From NCBI GenBank assembly GCA_029582165.1, contig CM055872.1, positions 48,807,695 to 48,871,694 on the forward strand: a stretch of 64,000 nucleotides of DNA, given 5' to 3'. How positions within the stretch are numbered: the stretch's first letter is position 1; each line of letters starts with the position of its first letter. Origin of the DNA: Portulaca oleracea. Its lineage: Eukaryota; Streptophyta; Magnoliopsida; Caryophyllales; Portulacaceae. The notes below the pieces were generated by a model that ran no database searches, had not been told where the DNA came from, and was given only the letters and a program-made list of their open reading frames with translations. Shown here piece after piece: positions 32,882-44,789 of the stretch. Made by a program: the position numbers and the translations under genes.

Positions 32882-34545
32882 TGTGGGACCCGGGAAAATC
32901 CCCGTTAGTGTCCCTCGCGGTAAACGACGAGTCGAAAGGGGTGTCTTTTCTTTGAGAAGATTTGCTTGAATCTCCGTTTAAAATAAATTAAACTTAAAAT
33001 TTAAATAAATTCTTTTTTCTTCGAAATTTTTATTTACTCGGAGAAATAAACAGAAAATGAAAAAGAAAGAAAAACAAAAAGCTGAAGAAATAAAAGAAGA
33101 CAGCAATCAGAGAGTCTCAGGACTGGGCTCGGGATGACTCACTGTAGCAATACCTGCAGGTATTGTGAGTTAGTGGCCCGGAAAAAGTTCCGGATCTGAA
33201 AGTCAGATCCGAGGCACGAGACTAGCCAGAATACCGCCAGGTATTCTATCAGTCCTGGCCTCGGGATCTACTTCCGAGACGGAGAATATAAAAAACTGAA
33301 AATAAAATCTTTTTTTTTAGCTTTTCGAAACAGAAAATAAAATACGAAGAGAAAATGAAAGAAAAAAAAAGGAAAAGGAAAGAAGAGTTGCCAATTAATT
33401 TTTGAACGAGAATTAATAAACTCGAAAGAAAAAAAAAGACTCCACAAACCACGAACCACGAGATTCGGATCCAGGGGTAAGGTTACGGATTCGAGAATAG
33501 AAATTCCCGAATCCGCCTGTTCAACGAACGGACTTTACTAAACCGGTTAAATAAAAAAGAAAGAAGAAGAGGAGGAGAAAAGGAGAGTAGAACGGAGTAT
33601 TAATTAGTGTAATTAGTGTTATTTAGTTACATACAAATGCGATAATAAAGCGAGAAATAAATACAAGAAATAAAAGAATTAAATACAAGCGTACCTTTAT
33701 TCACGAACAATTCATACTATTTAGGTCGAGTTTAGGGTTAACTCAAGTTACAAGATAATATGAATGGAGAAGGGATAAAGTAAAATGCCAGTTAAGTGTA
33801 TGCAAAATGAGAGAAATAAAGAGGGAGAAGAGAACGTGAAATCACCAAGTGTCAATACGCCATGGTGATTTCGGTGTAGAATGAAATGGGGGATGAGAGG
33901 GGTTTTTATAGGAGAAATGATGGTAGGAAATTAGGTTAAAATGAGGGGGAAAAGATGGCAGGAATACCGCCAAGCATTTAGGCCCAGTTGCGCGACGTTC
34001 AGATTAGGGCACGCATTTCGAGGCGAGCTGAGGCGAGCCGGGTCGGGCAAAACTGCGCGTTTCCCTAGGTCAGCGCGCTTCCCGAGGTAAATCGGATCGG
34101 GCCTGACCCGCCCACATACCTGCCGGTATGCTGGGCCTGGGAGAAACCCAGATGCATGCTTCCCGAGGTGGGCCCGCTTCCCGAGGTCAGCACGCTTCCA
34201 AAGGCAACCCGGCTCGACCCGACAGAATACCTGCCGGTATGCTGGGCCTGGGAGAAGCCCAGTTGCACGCTTTTCGAGGTGGGCCCGCTTCCCAAGGTCA
34301 GCACGCTTCCCGAGGTAACCCCGCCCGTCCCGATAGAATACCTGCCGGTATGCTGGGCCTGGGAGAAGCCCAGTTGCAATCCTGCTTTTGGGCCGTGTGT
34401 CAGGCTTTATTTTTTTTTTTGGACTGATTTTTTTTTTGTTTTGGGTTTTCTTCCTTTTATATTTCACTTTCTTTGGCATTTTCCTGAAATAAAATAAAAA
34501 TAAAAATAACTACAATAATTATGAGACATTTTTTGGGTGTCTATA
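32882..34545 (-). repeat. Element B 5' LTR (right)
   Basis: 1,664 bp. On the minus strand a TATA box (cctataaaaac) is at about 33903-33911. Upstream of it in U3 are three 111 bp sub-repeats (34116, 34227, 34338), each with the palindrome atacctgccggtat. The outer end reads gtctata instead of gtctaca (one change) and is followed by ctacc. Confidence 0.88.
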
Positions 34546-34550
34546 CTACC

Positions 34551-35200
34551 ACTTATAACCAACACTTTAAACCTTTTTAGGTAAAGAACTTGATAATAAC
34601 GTAATAATAAAAATCACCACGTAATCATAATAGAATATAATGAATATGTAAAGTTTGAAACTTTAATAAATATAATACACTATAAAACTTATGAAATTAG
34701 TAAAAAGGGTTTTAAAACACCTTTTAATTAATCATAAAGATAACTTTTAAGTATAAAAGCAATACTTAATTTAAACTCTAATAACGAATATAATACACTA
34801 AAATTTACATGATTCACCTATAAATACGAATTTAACGAGATTAAAGCAACGACATACTTAGCATAAATCAACCAATCATGCATTAGACTTCAGCATACTT
34901 AATAAATTAAAATTAGACAATTAAAACTAACTCTAATTCATGCATGAAATAGCACTAACAAGACCCTAACATGATTTATGCATAATATACTACATTTATC
35001 ATATAACACATAAATCAACAAATTACACTTGCCATTTTTTTTAACATATAACATAAACATTCCAATTACCAATTCTAATCCATTTACGTGCAGAAGCATA
35101 ATACCCCACTTCAAGAACCAAGAACCCAAACTCAGGAGGCTACTTCTAATAGGCTAAGACATATCATGCTCCTAATCAGAATAGTATGATCATCAAGATA
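34551..35200. other. AT-rich sequence right of element B (continuation of LTR D)
   Basis: Resumes after the target duplication. Probably the distal part of LTR D. No coding region. The end of D is not identifiable. Confidence 0.45.
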
Positions 35201-35203
35201 ACA

Positions 35204-35238
35204 GGGATTGTGGTCATGGATTTCGTGACCACAATCCC
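35204..35238. repeat. Perfect 13 bp stem-loop
   Basis: gggattgtggtca (35204-35216) and tgaccacaatccc (35226-35238) are exact inverted copies with a 9-base loop. Nearby phrases (ccatgaccacactatc, ccatgatcacac) repeat half the stem, so it looks like a small foldback repeat. Confidence 0.75.
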
Positions 35239-37552
35239 TTAAATCCATGACCACACTATCTGAAATTCAAGACTACACTCCCTCATATCCATGATCACAC
35301 ATAGTTAGATGCAAAATCAAGGGCTATGATTTGCTCTTCTCACCTTCCTACTAGATCCGTTCTCATTATAGTTAGTGTGTAATAGTATAATATTTGGTAT
35401 GCAAAAGTATTTTATTTAGTGTGTTATAGATCAATATTTGGTGTTTAAAAAAAATTATACGCCAAACTTTATAACAATATAATAACTCTTATAATTAGTA
35501 GCAATAGTTAAACGCTTGGTGTGCAAATGTATTATAGCAAGTGTATAATAGTATGATAATTGATGTGCAAACGTATTATATTTAGTATATAAGCATATAT
35601 AAATTTTGCACACCAAAATTTATGAAAATACTTGTTACAGTTACTATATAAATTTAAAACAATGAGAAAAATAAAATGAAGAGATTGAAGGGAAAATTAA
35701 ATTTTTCAAAGAGGCGGACCTTCAACCCTATACCTCAATGAAGGTAAAGCACATTAACTACCACCATCCCTAGTAGTCCACGCATGTCTGCTTTGCGCAA
35801 CAAATATAGTTTATAATCTTGTTTCTGTGAATAAGAAGAAAAAAACTTACGTATTGCTGACGTGTAGCGGGAACTGCGATGACAAATGTAGTCCCGCGGG
35901 ACTATCTAATAAATTTCGCATATTGAATTAGATTTATGTGATTGTCAATGTGATTAACTTAAGGATTGTTAACTGCTATTGTGTGAATGAGTAATTTTGT
36001 TAAACTATCATTTGTACACTTATAAATTGAATTATGTACTATTTATATGAAAATTTTGGAGGTGGTCGTGCTCGTTGATTGGAAGTGTAGGTAAGCATTA
36101 AATATTCAATATAATTTTTAGGGTTAATGTTGATATTTTGACTTTTTTTTCTTTCTTTAAAAAAAATGTTATGCTCTTCAAATTTTCTTTAAAAAAAAAT
36201 TATTCTTGACACCATTGAATCCGAATATTGGATCGCTATGGATCCGATCATGCCTACACGCAATGGCCACCACCGATTGACCACCACAATATCAATGTCC
36301 CTGCCATTGTTGCACGTCAAATAGTAAACATCAGAAAACATCGACACCCTAACCACCGATCAGAGACACCAGACCCACCACAATTATTGACACCCATTAC
36401 CACTAGACCACCCACATGCAAGCGCTCCTACTAGCTAATCCAACACCACACTACAGGCGACGCCCTTTCTCCATCACATTTACCACCCCAAATAATAACA
36501 CCTCAAACATCAAATGTCAACCACAAATCAAAACAGCTGAAATCTACAACCATCGGTGAACATTCGAACACATCCATACAATCGTCAACACCAGTCACTC
36601 ACCACACCATCAACTCTCCTTCTCCGCCACAGTCACCATCTCAAACTCTCTACTTTCTCCTCGCTTCTGTTCGGTCTAGTGTTCCATCTTACAGAAAAAA
36701 CATTAGCCTAAAATACTAAAACCACTTATCTATCACTATTCTTTTTTCTTATTTTACAAGTACATTTTTTCTTATTTTAACAATATTTAATATTTTTCCT
36801 AAAACATATGACATTTTTTCAGATTCTAACGGAAATTTACCTCTATTTATCAACATATTTAATTTTTATCTTCATACTATTCATTTGCAAGTAAACTAAG
36901 AAATCTCACTTGGAGAACAATTAATAAATTCAATAAAATATATAAAACCCTAATAAATCAATAAAATAAAAAATATATCATATTAGGAGAATTGAACTCA
37001 AGATGTCAAAATACTAACACCTAAACCCTATCTTACCCCTTAGCTACTAAGGCATATTACACTAAAGCTGCCAAATATACAGTATTTATTAACGACGGGC
37101 AATTATCAAACAATTACTTTATACTCAACGTGGGCCACTCACTGTTGCATGTGTTTGGCAGTTACATTATCGCGGGTGGAAAGACCGTGCTCTCGGGAGC
37201 ACGTGGGCATCGTGAGCCCAAGGTTTGCCTCCCTCCCTCTATCAATTTTTTTTTGAAAAAAAATTATGTAAATAATTATTTTTAAATTTAATGGATTTAG
37301 CATAAGTTGTGGGACAATACTATACCTTCAGTAAATTTTCTTAGATATATTTTATTTCCAACCTTTTTTTATTTTCGATTTTCTTAATTTTTTTCTTAGT
37401 AAACTTAAACTGCGAGAAGGACGATGATGAGCCCATGCGTACGTTGCTCGGTGAGCCCAGCGCCCACCATCATTTTTATTTTTTATTTTTTTGTGTAATA
37501 TTATATTTTTAAGCTTTTAATTTTTTTACTACAATATTTATAACCTACAAGT
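35239..37552. other. AT-rich intergenic DNA with MITE-like remnants
   Basis: 35350-35640 repeats gtgtgcaaa(a/t)gtatta-type phrases in both orientations, probably a decayed foldback element. 36230-36660 is C-rich (ccaccac, caccaccgatt) and has a short open frame but no recognisable protein. Two related GC-rich phrases (gtgctctcgggagcac near 37169; gctcggtgagcccagc near 37448) occur. No gene can be supported. Confidence 0.4.
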
Positions 37553-38245
37553 CCAATGCTTATAAGCCTTAACTATTAATTATTATGCTCATAAATTATA
37601 ACTATTATGCTCATAACCTACAAAGCCAATGCTCATAAGCCTCTACACCAATGCTCATATTATACAACTACTATGCTGATAGCTTATAACTCTTATTATG
37701 TTCATTACATAAAACCATAATGTTCATCAAGCTGAACTACAATGCTCATTATCTATTACTACAATGCTCATTACCTATAACTACAATGCTCATTACATAA
37801 AACCAGAATGCTCATCAAGCAGAACTACAATGCTCATAACCTATAATGACAATGCTCATTACATGAAACCATAATGCTCATCAAAGCAGAACTACAATGC
37901 TCATTACATGAAACTATAATGCTCATCAAGCTGAACTACAATGATCATTAATTATTACTACAATGATCATTACCTATAACTACAATGCTCCTTACACAAA
38001 ACCGTTATGCTCATTACCTATTACTTCAATGCTCATTACCTATAACTAAAATGCTCATTACATAAAACCATAATGTTCATCAAGCAGAATTATAACTACT
38101 ATGCTGATAACTTATAGCTATTATTCTCATTACATAAAACCATAATGCTCATCAAGTTGAACTATAATGCTCATTACCTATAACTACAATGCTCATTACA
38201 TAAAACCATAATGCTAATCAAGTAGAAGTACAATGCTCATAACCT
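37553..38245. repeat. 'aatgctcatta' minisatellite
   Basis: About 30 copies of a(a/t)aatgctcat at variable 20-30 base spacing, alternating with tataactac and aaaaccat phrases. A higher-order unit of about 60-70 bases (tacataaaaccataatgctc, then atcaagctgaactac) repeats at least five times. Confidence 0.8.
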
Positions 38246-38859
38246 ATAACGATACATGTTATTATTATTATTATGAAGTTTTCGTAAGTTATTATTAAGT
38301 TTCGATTTATTATTTTTATGTTTAAAGTTTCACATTATTATTATTCTTGAGTTTTAAGTTATTACTAAAATTCATATTATTATTTTTTAAGTTTCATAGT
38401 ATGGAAGTTTCATATGTTTGGTATCAAAATTTCATAATTTAGTTTATAAAGGTCCCATGTTATTAGTTTATAAGTCTCATGATTTTAGTATTATAAGATT
38501 CATGTGTAAATGTTAAGTCCTCCTTATTAATTCTAAGCTCATGTTATTAGGTTAGCTTGAATAAGTCTTGACCTAGGAACATGTTAGGAACCCTAAAAAT
38601 GTGGTTTGTAGTAAGATTATGTGATTATGTGACCTAGCAAGTTCTTTAAATGTTATAATGGCATACTTGTAATTTTTGTGAATAGTATCATGCAAGTTTA
38701 CATGTTAGGGGTCACACTAGTTTAGTTTTATTCGATTTACAGTTGGCATGATTTTATGTAAGCATGTATTCCTATGGTACGTTGGAGTATATTATACTTG
38801 TCTTCCATAAACTAGTTAGGTTGTGATACCGTTACTTTAATACGCTTTTTAAATTACTA
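38246..38859. other. AT-rich DNA, probably distal part of LTR E
   Basis: Short 'ttattattaagttt' and 'ttataagtctcatg' phrases are seen. It may belong to LTR E, whose far end is unclear. No coding region. Confidence 0.35.
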
Positions 38860-39959
38860 ACTCTTTGGGAAATGTTGCGATAAGTTGAGAAGCGATTAGC
38901 TTTTAGTGGTAGAAATATTAATTTTAGGTCGTTTTTAATTTAGGATCGAGCGAGTTACCCGATTAGAAGCTCATGTGAATTTTTCTACGTGAAGATTATC
39001 ACAATTTCAGGTAATGTCTATGCCTTAATCCCCATTGGATGCTCTTTAACTGTTTTAATGATTTTTATCGTATTTTGGAACTTCCATCCGGAAGGGGACC
39101 TTATATTAAATTGACTGTCTATTGGTTGAGAAGGTTATGTTCTTTGTTTTATAAAGTATGGACAGTCCTTTGGCTTTTATGTTAAAAGTATTGATTTGGA
39201 AATGGTTGGTGGATAATGGATTGAATTGGAAATGTAAACCTGACTAAACTAAAGGATATGAGTATAATGCGGGTTCGAACAGTCTCCCTAAGATCAGGTC
39301 GATACCTTTGAGAGATACTGTCAAGAGACCATGTTACGCCTGGTAGTTTGTTTTGTGAAGTGCGATGGCCATTCGAATTTTGAATAGTAATTGTGGATTG
39401 ATGAGAATGAGAATGATGTTGAAAGTTGTTGGAAAGAAAGATGTATGATTGGCGAGTCTTTGACTCCGAGGGACAATACGGAAGCCCCGCCCGCTCTAAA
39501 AATGGAATAGGCAAAGTTTGTCTGGTAAAGGTGTTTTGAAATGTTTGAACTTTTACCCCTTCCCTTAAAATGTGTTGAAATGAATTATATAATTGTTTTG
39601 ACTGTTAGGGGTAGATATTATTGAGGTTTCCCTCCTCATATTTGTAAATGTTTTGTTTTCAGGTGTTGATCCTTTTGCTGGGAATGTGATTTAGCAAGTG
39701 AGGCTTGGTCTGTTAGATGAACCTTGAGTTGTAATAAAAGTAGAAAGACCTTTAGTCGTTGATGTTTGGTTCAAACCCTAAGGTCGTTTAATTGTTTTCC
39801 TTTTTTGTTGTCAAACAGTTGTAGTTTTCCTTCTTGCCTTGTATTCCTTTGGGGATACGGCAGTGACGCCCGTTTGAAAAGTAAAGTCTTCCGCAAAATT
39901 TACCGTTATCGTTCCTCTTGACTTTGACCTTTTTATAATTGATTTTCCGGGGCATTACA
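38860..39959 (-). repeat. Chromovirus-type LTR (copy E)
   Basis: On the minus strand it starts tgtaatgccccggaaaatca at 39959 and follows LTR D through the gggcgtcactgccgtatccc block, the ccaagcctcact block and the 'gcatcca(a/g)tggggatta' block. It lies in the opposite direction to D, so the two are separate insertions or parts of a rearranged element. The inner limit is approximate. Confidence 0.6.
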
Positions 39960-42207
39960 GGGTGTGTATGTTGTTATGTTGTACTTGATGTGCACATCGA
40001 TATTGGTTGATGTCCACAGTAATAATGGTTGATGCCCACTGTTGTCATGTTTGATATCCACATCCACTTTGTTTAATATCAATAATCATGATGCGATGTC
40101 CACTGTTGTTACGTATTTATGGCCATACTCACTATACATGTTGTCAATTTGGACATAAGGTCAAGAAAATTGGACATTTAATAATGATGTTTGTGTATAC
40201 GATTTTGTTGTAATTGATGTGTACATTGGTAATGGTTAATGTCCCCATTGATAATGATTGATGTCCCATGTTTAATGTCCACATCCATTTTGTTTGATGT
40301 CCATACTCAACATGCTCGATGTCCACTGTTGTTACGTAATATGACCATACTGGTTGTACATGTTGTTGAAACCATTCAATATTAGTTGGTGGGAATACTG
40401 ATATTTTGTGGCTTGTTGACCAAGGATCAACATAGCCCCACTTGTTTTGGAGATCCTGGGGATGTGGTCGCATGAATAGTTAAGGATTTTTCGTCTGCAA
40501 TTAAAGAAGTGGAAGATAGTTCGAGTCCAGTCCGCTCACATGTTATGACAACATCGTCTGAGGTGGCCCCTACTCAGATCGAGGGTGCAGATTCTGCTGA
40601 AGATGAATCCCCGTTCCACAGTAGGATAAACAAAAACTTGTGTTTCATTGTAGGAAAATTGTTTGGAAGCGTTGAGGAAGTGATATTGTCATGATATGAT
40701 TATGCATGAAGACAATAAATTGAAGGACCATGCGTACAACAAGGCTTCCCATTTGGATGAAACCATGTCACTTCCACCCATCTAATTCAAGTTTGCGAAA
40801 TAATGGACTGTTGTTTTGGGATTATGTAGTAGATTGTGCGATCCGATAGTTTAAGATCTTTTTAATGTTTGTCATGTCACTGCCATGAACAATACTCAGC
40901 GTGTTTAGTTTTTTCCTGTATTTTTCTTCTTCCTTTCTATCAGAACATAGTATGTGTTTGGTATGCAAAAACACATTTATTGGATGCGTTTGCAGAAAAA
41001 TGGTGATGTGTTTGTCTATATCATTAAGTTATACTTGACGTGTACATGGTTGATGTCTGCAGCGACAATGTTGGATGTCCATTGTTGTTTTGTTGGATGT
41101 CTACATCCATGTTGTTTTGATGTCCATAACCCATCAAACAATATAATGTAATATGTTAACAATGAAAATATTATAATAAAGGCATTTAATGAAGCATGGG
41201 GAATTGTTTAAACATGAAATTGATTATTATGTATCTAAAAAAAAAAGAGTAAGGCTACTGTATTACGACGTGTATGGAAGGCTATGAGTCACTATGGAAG
41301 GCTACTGAATGTAATGTGTGTCCATAATGGTAATGCATGATGTCCCCATGCTATTGTATTGGTTGTCCATATTGATAATACTTGATGTCCCTTGTTGTTA
41401 TATTTGATGACTATATTGATAATACTTGATGTCCACTTCTGTTATTCTTGATGTTCCCTGCTGCTATGCTTGTGTGTATTATATGCCAATAATGTTAATA
41501 CAGAATGTTCCTTGCCGTCATAATTGATGTCCACTGCTATTATTCTTGATGTCCTCTATTGTTATGCTTGAGTGTATTGTGTGTCAATAATGTTATTCTT
41601 GATGTCCACTATTGTAATACTTAATGTCCCTAGCTATTGTACTTGATGTCCATGTTGGTAATGTTTGATGTCCACTACTATTATTATTTAATGTCTAGTT
41701 TGTATGACATTACAATGCATTGTGTAATGATTTATGAACCTAATATCCTTACAATTTATACTTGAAGTTCACATAGCATAACCGGATGTCCACTTCATGT
41801 AATTTCAAGGCCAAATATTAATGTGCATAAGTGTATTGTGAGTCAATAATGTTAATACTTGATGTCCCCTGTTCTTATACTTGATGTCCTTGTTGATAGA
41901 ACTTGATGTTCACTGTTGTTATTTTTTAATGTCCACAGCCTAAAATGATGGATGCCCCCACTCTAGACAAATGAATAAAAATATATCAAGTGTACGCACA
42001 TGAGATGAATGCCCACATGCCAATTAAATGAATAAAAATCTATCAAGTGCACACTAATTAAATCTCCCACAAGATTGAGTATAATGCATACGAATAAACA
42101 TGTTATCCATACTCCATATGAGCATTGTCCTTTTTAGTAATATTTGATGTCCACAATCCAAACTGAATGCTTATCATTATTTACAAATGAATAAAGTTGC
42201 ATGATGG
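39960..42207 (+). repeat. 'gatgtccac' repeat region, left part (F)
   Basis: Dozens of degenerate units around ttgatgtccactgttgtta at 25-40 base spacing, all in one orientation. Interrupted by element C at 42207 and resuming at 52431. Between about 40410 and 40860 the repeat is absent and coding-like sequence appears (see 40509). Confidence 0.7.
40509..40694 (+). pseudogene. Possible FAR1-type DNA-binding domain N-terminal fragment
   Basis: A 61-codon open frame ending IVGKLFGSVEEVILS, followed after a stop by ...YDYA. This pattern resembles the beginning of FAR1/FRS DNA-binding domains (VGxxFxSxEEaxxFYxxYA). It lies between the gatgtccac arrays, which suggests the arrays flank a decayed Mutator-like element. 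The match is short and made by eye. Confidence 0.35.
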
Positions 42208-43999
42208 TGTGGGACCTGGGAACAAATTCCATTGGTATCCCTCGCGGTGTACGGCGAGTCGAAAGGGATGTCTTTTCTGTGGAGGGATTTGCTAGAAATT
42301 AAATTAAATAAAAACTTAAACAAACTCTTTAACTTTGATAAAAAAAACTGAGATTTAATTTAACAGAAAATAAAGCAGAAATTAAAAGAAACAAGAAACA
42401 AGAAAAAAAAACAGAGAAGCTCGAGGTCGCACCCGAGACCATAGTCTGGCATACCTGGTGGTATTTTGCCAGTCAGTGGTCCGGGATTCCGGACCTGGAA
42501 GTCAGATCCGAGCCACAGACCGACTAGAATACCGCCAGGTATTCTACCACTCCAGGCCTCGGAACTGACTTCCGAACCTAGGAACTGGCATGCATGCCTC
42601 CAGGTATTCTGCCAGTCTCAGATTCAAAAATTTTGTGAACAACAGAAAAAAAACTGCAAATGCTCTTTACAACTGATAAAAAACCCAGTTTTTCTGTGTT
42701 CCGAAATCTGAAAATAAATCTAAATAAAGAAGAAATGGAATAAAATAAAAAAAAGAACGAAGAGGCGCCAATTAATTTTTAACGAGAATTAATAAACTCA
42801 AATTTAAAGACTCCACAAACTACGAACCATGAAATTCGGATTCAGGGGTAAGGTTACGAATTCAAGAATAAAAATTCTCAAATTCGTCCGTTCAACGAAC
42901 GAACTATACTAAACCGGTTAAATAAAAAAGGAAGGAGAAGACGAGGAGAGTAGAAACGGATTATTGGTTAATGTAATTTATTTTATTTAGTTACATGCAA
43001 ATGCAATAATAAAAGCGAGAAATAAATATACAATAAATAAAAATGGAATTAAATATGAACGAATCTTTATTTACAAACATTCAAGTTTATTTAGGTCGAG
43101 TTTATTATTAACTCAGTTTACAAGATAATACAAGTGGAAGAAATAGAGGGAGAGAGAGAGAATGAAATACCAATTAAGATGAATGCAAAATGAGTGAAAT
43201 GAAGGAGGGAGAGGAGAAAAAATCACCTAGTGTCAATACGCTAGGGTGATTCCGGTGTGAACGGTGAATGGAATGGGATGGGATAGTTATAGGTGAAATG
43301 GGGTAGGGTTTTTAGGTTAAAAAGGGGGGAATATACCTAGCATAATACCGCCAGATACGCAGGCCTTTTAGGGGCCCGACTGCGCGAATTTCTAGGTCGA
43401 CACGCTTCCCGAGGCAAAACGAGTCGGGCCTGACCCACCCAAATACCTGGCGGTATGCTGGGTCTAAGAAAAGCCCAGCTGCGCGCCTCCCCAGGTCGGC
43501 ACACTTCCCGAGGCAATCTGGGTCGGCCCTGACCCGCTTGAATACTTGCCGGTATGTTGGGCCTAGGAAAAGCCCGATTGCACGCTTCTTGATGTGACAC
43601 CGGGTCGGGCATGACCCACCCACATGCCTGCCAGTATGTTGTGCCTGCAAAAAGCCTAGTTGCACGCTTCTCGAGGTGGGCACGCTTCCCAATCTAACTC
43701 GGGTCGGGCATGACCCACCCACATACCTGCAGGTATCACATACCTGCAGGTATGCTGGGCCTGGGAGAAGCCCAGTTACATGCTTCCCGAGTTGGGCACA
43801 CTTCTCGAGGCTTCACTTTTTTGGGCTGTTTGGGTTGAGCTATCTTTGTGATGGCTTTTTTTAGGTTTTTCCTTCATTTCTTCATCATTTTTTGCATTTC
43901 AAAATTCTTGACATTTTCCTAAAATATTCTAAAAAAGAAATTCAAAATAAATTACAATATTTACAAAGCTGAATAGAATGATAAAATTCAGCGTCTACA
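42208..43999 (-). repeat. Element C 3' LTR (left)
   Basis: 1,792 bp, tgtgggacct...gtctaca. Palindromic motifs at 42540, 43443, 43542, 43624, 43723 and 43740, the last two being back-to-back copies of catacctgcaggtat. It is longer than the right LTR by about 74 bases, partly from that extra copy. Confidence 0.88.
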
Positions 44000-44024
44000 G
44001 TTAGCCCCCACTTTGATCGAGTCC
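44000..44024 (-). promoter_or_regulatory. Polypurine tract of element C
   Basis: The plus strand reads gttagcccccactttgatcg next to the LTR end, so the minus strand is purine-rich (aaagtgggggctaac). Near-identical to element B at 25708. Confidence 0.7.
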
Positions 44025-44237
44025 GAGTAGGACGCTGATCAAAGTAGTTTGAAGACGCTGAAAATGATATGCCCCGGAAGTGAAGTCTCGAGGCTGGATG
44101 GCACATGGAAACAATGTTCTGTGTCGCATGTATGACTTGTAGTTGATTGACCTTCGAAAACAATATCCTATGTCTTTGTTGATTGTCAACGCTTGGAAGC
44201 AACTGTCTTGCGCCTAACCGTACCTTCAAACTTCTGT

Positions 44238-44789
44238 CATCGTATTATAAACGCCCGACGACCGGCTGAACCGACATCGTATTATAAACGCCCGATGACC
44301 GGCTGAATCAACATCGTACTATTAACGCCCGATGATCGGCTGAATTGACATCGTACTATAAACGCCCGATGACCGGCTGAATTGACATCGTACTATAAAC
44401 GGCCGATGACCGGCTGACTTGACATCGTACTATAAACGCCCGATGACCGGCTGAATTGACATCGTACTATAAACGCCCGATGATTGGCTGAATTGACATC
44501 GTACTATAAACGCCCGATGACCAGCTGAATCGACATCGTATTATTAACGCCCGATGACTGGCTGAATTGATATCGTACTATTAATGCCCGATGACCGGCT
44601 AACTTGACATCATACTATAAACGCCCGATGACCGGCTGAATTGACATCGTACTATAAATGCTCGATGACCAGCTGAATTGACATCGTATTATTAACGTCC
44701 GACGACCGGTAGAATTGACATCGTACTATTAATGCCCGATGACTGGTTGAATTGACATCGTATTATTAACGCCTGACAACCGGCTGAAT
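44238..44789. repeat. 37 bp minisatellite next to the tract, 15 units (element C)
   Basis: Unit near catcgtactataaacgcccg followed by atgaccggctgaattga. It holds the same place as the 31 bp array of element B but has no similar sequence. After the last unit a tract-like phrase (gttagcccccggtg) appears again. Confidence 0.9.

Larger units (their letters stand above)
24042..34545 (-). mobile_element. Element B: non-autonomous Tat/Ogre/Retand-like retrotransposon (10.5 kb)
   Basis: Complete element with two long LTRs (24042-25707 and 32882-34545), a 5 bp target duplication ctacc on both sides (24037-24041 and 34546-34550), a tRNA-Arg primer site beside the right LTR and a purine-rich tract beside the left LTR, so it reads right to left. 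The interior is 7.2 kb, yet no protease, RT, RNase H or integrase is detectable on either strand. Only a deleted gag is present. The tRNA-Arg primer and the Gag zinc-finger wording (FCRYHRPRGHDTEN) place it with the Tat lineage of Ty3 elements. It must have moved using enzymes of a relative. Confidence 0.88.

Noticed and set aside
36228..36434. 68-codon frame with His/Pro-rich reading
   Set aside because: C-rich low-complexity stretch without a domain or splice context; not supported as a gene.
22232..39959. A single DNA transposon with D and E as terminal inverted repeats
   Set aside because: The ends read as typical chromovirus LTR starts, flanking bases (ggatg, ggtgt) do not match, and no transposase lies between them apart from later insertions.
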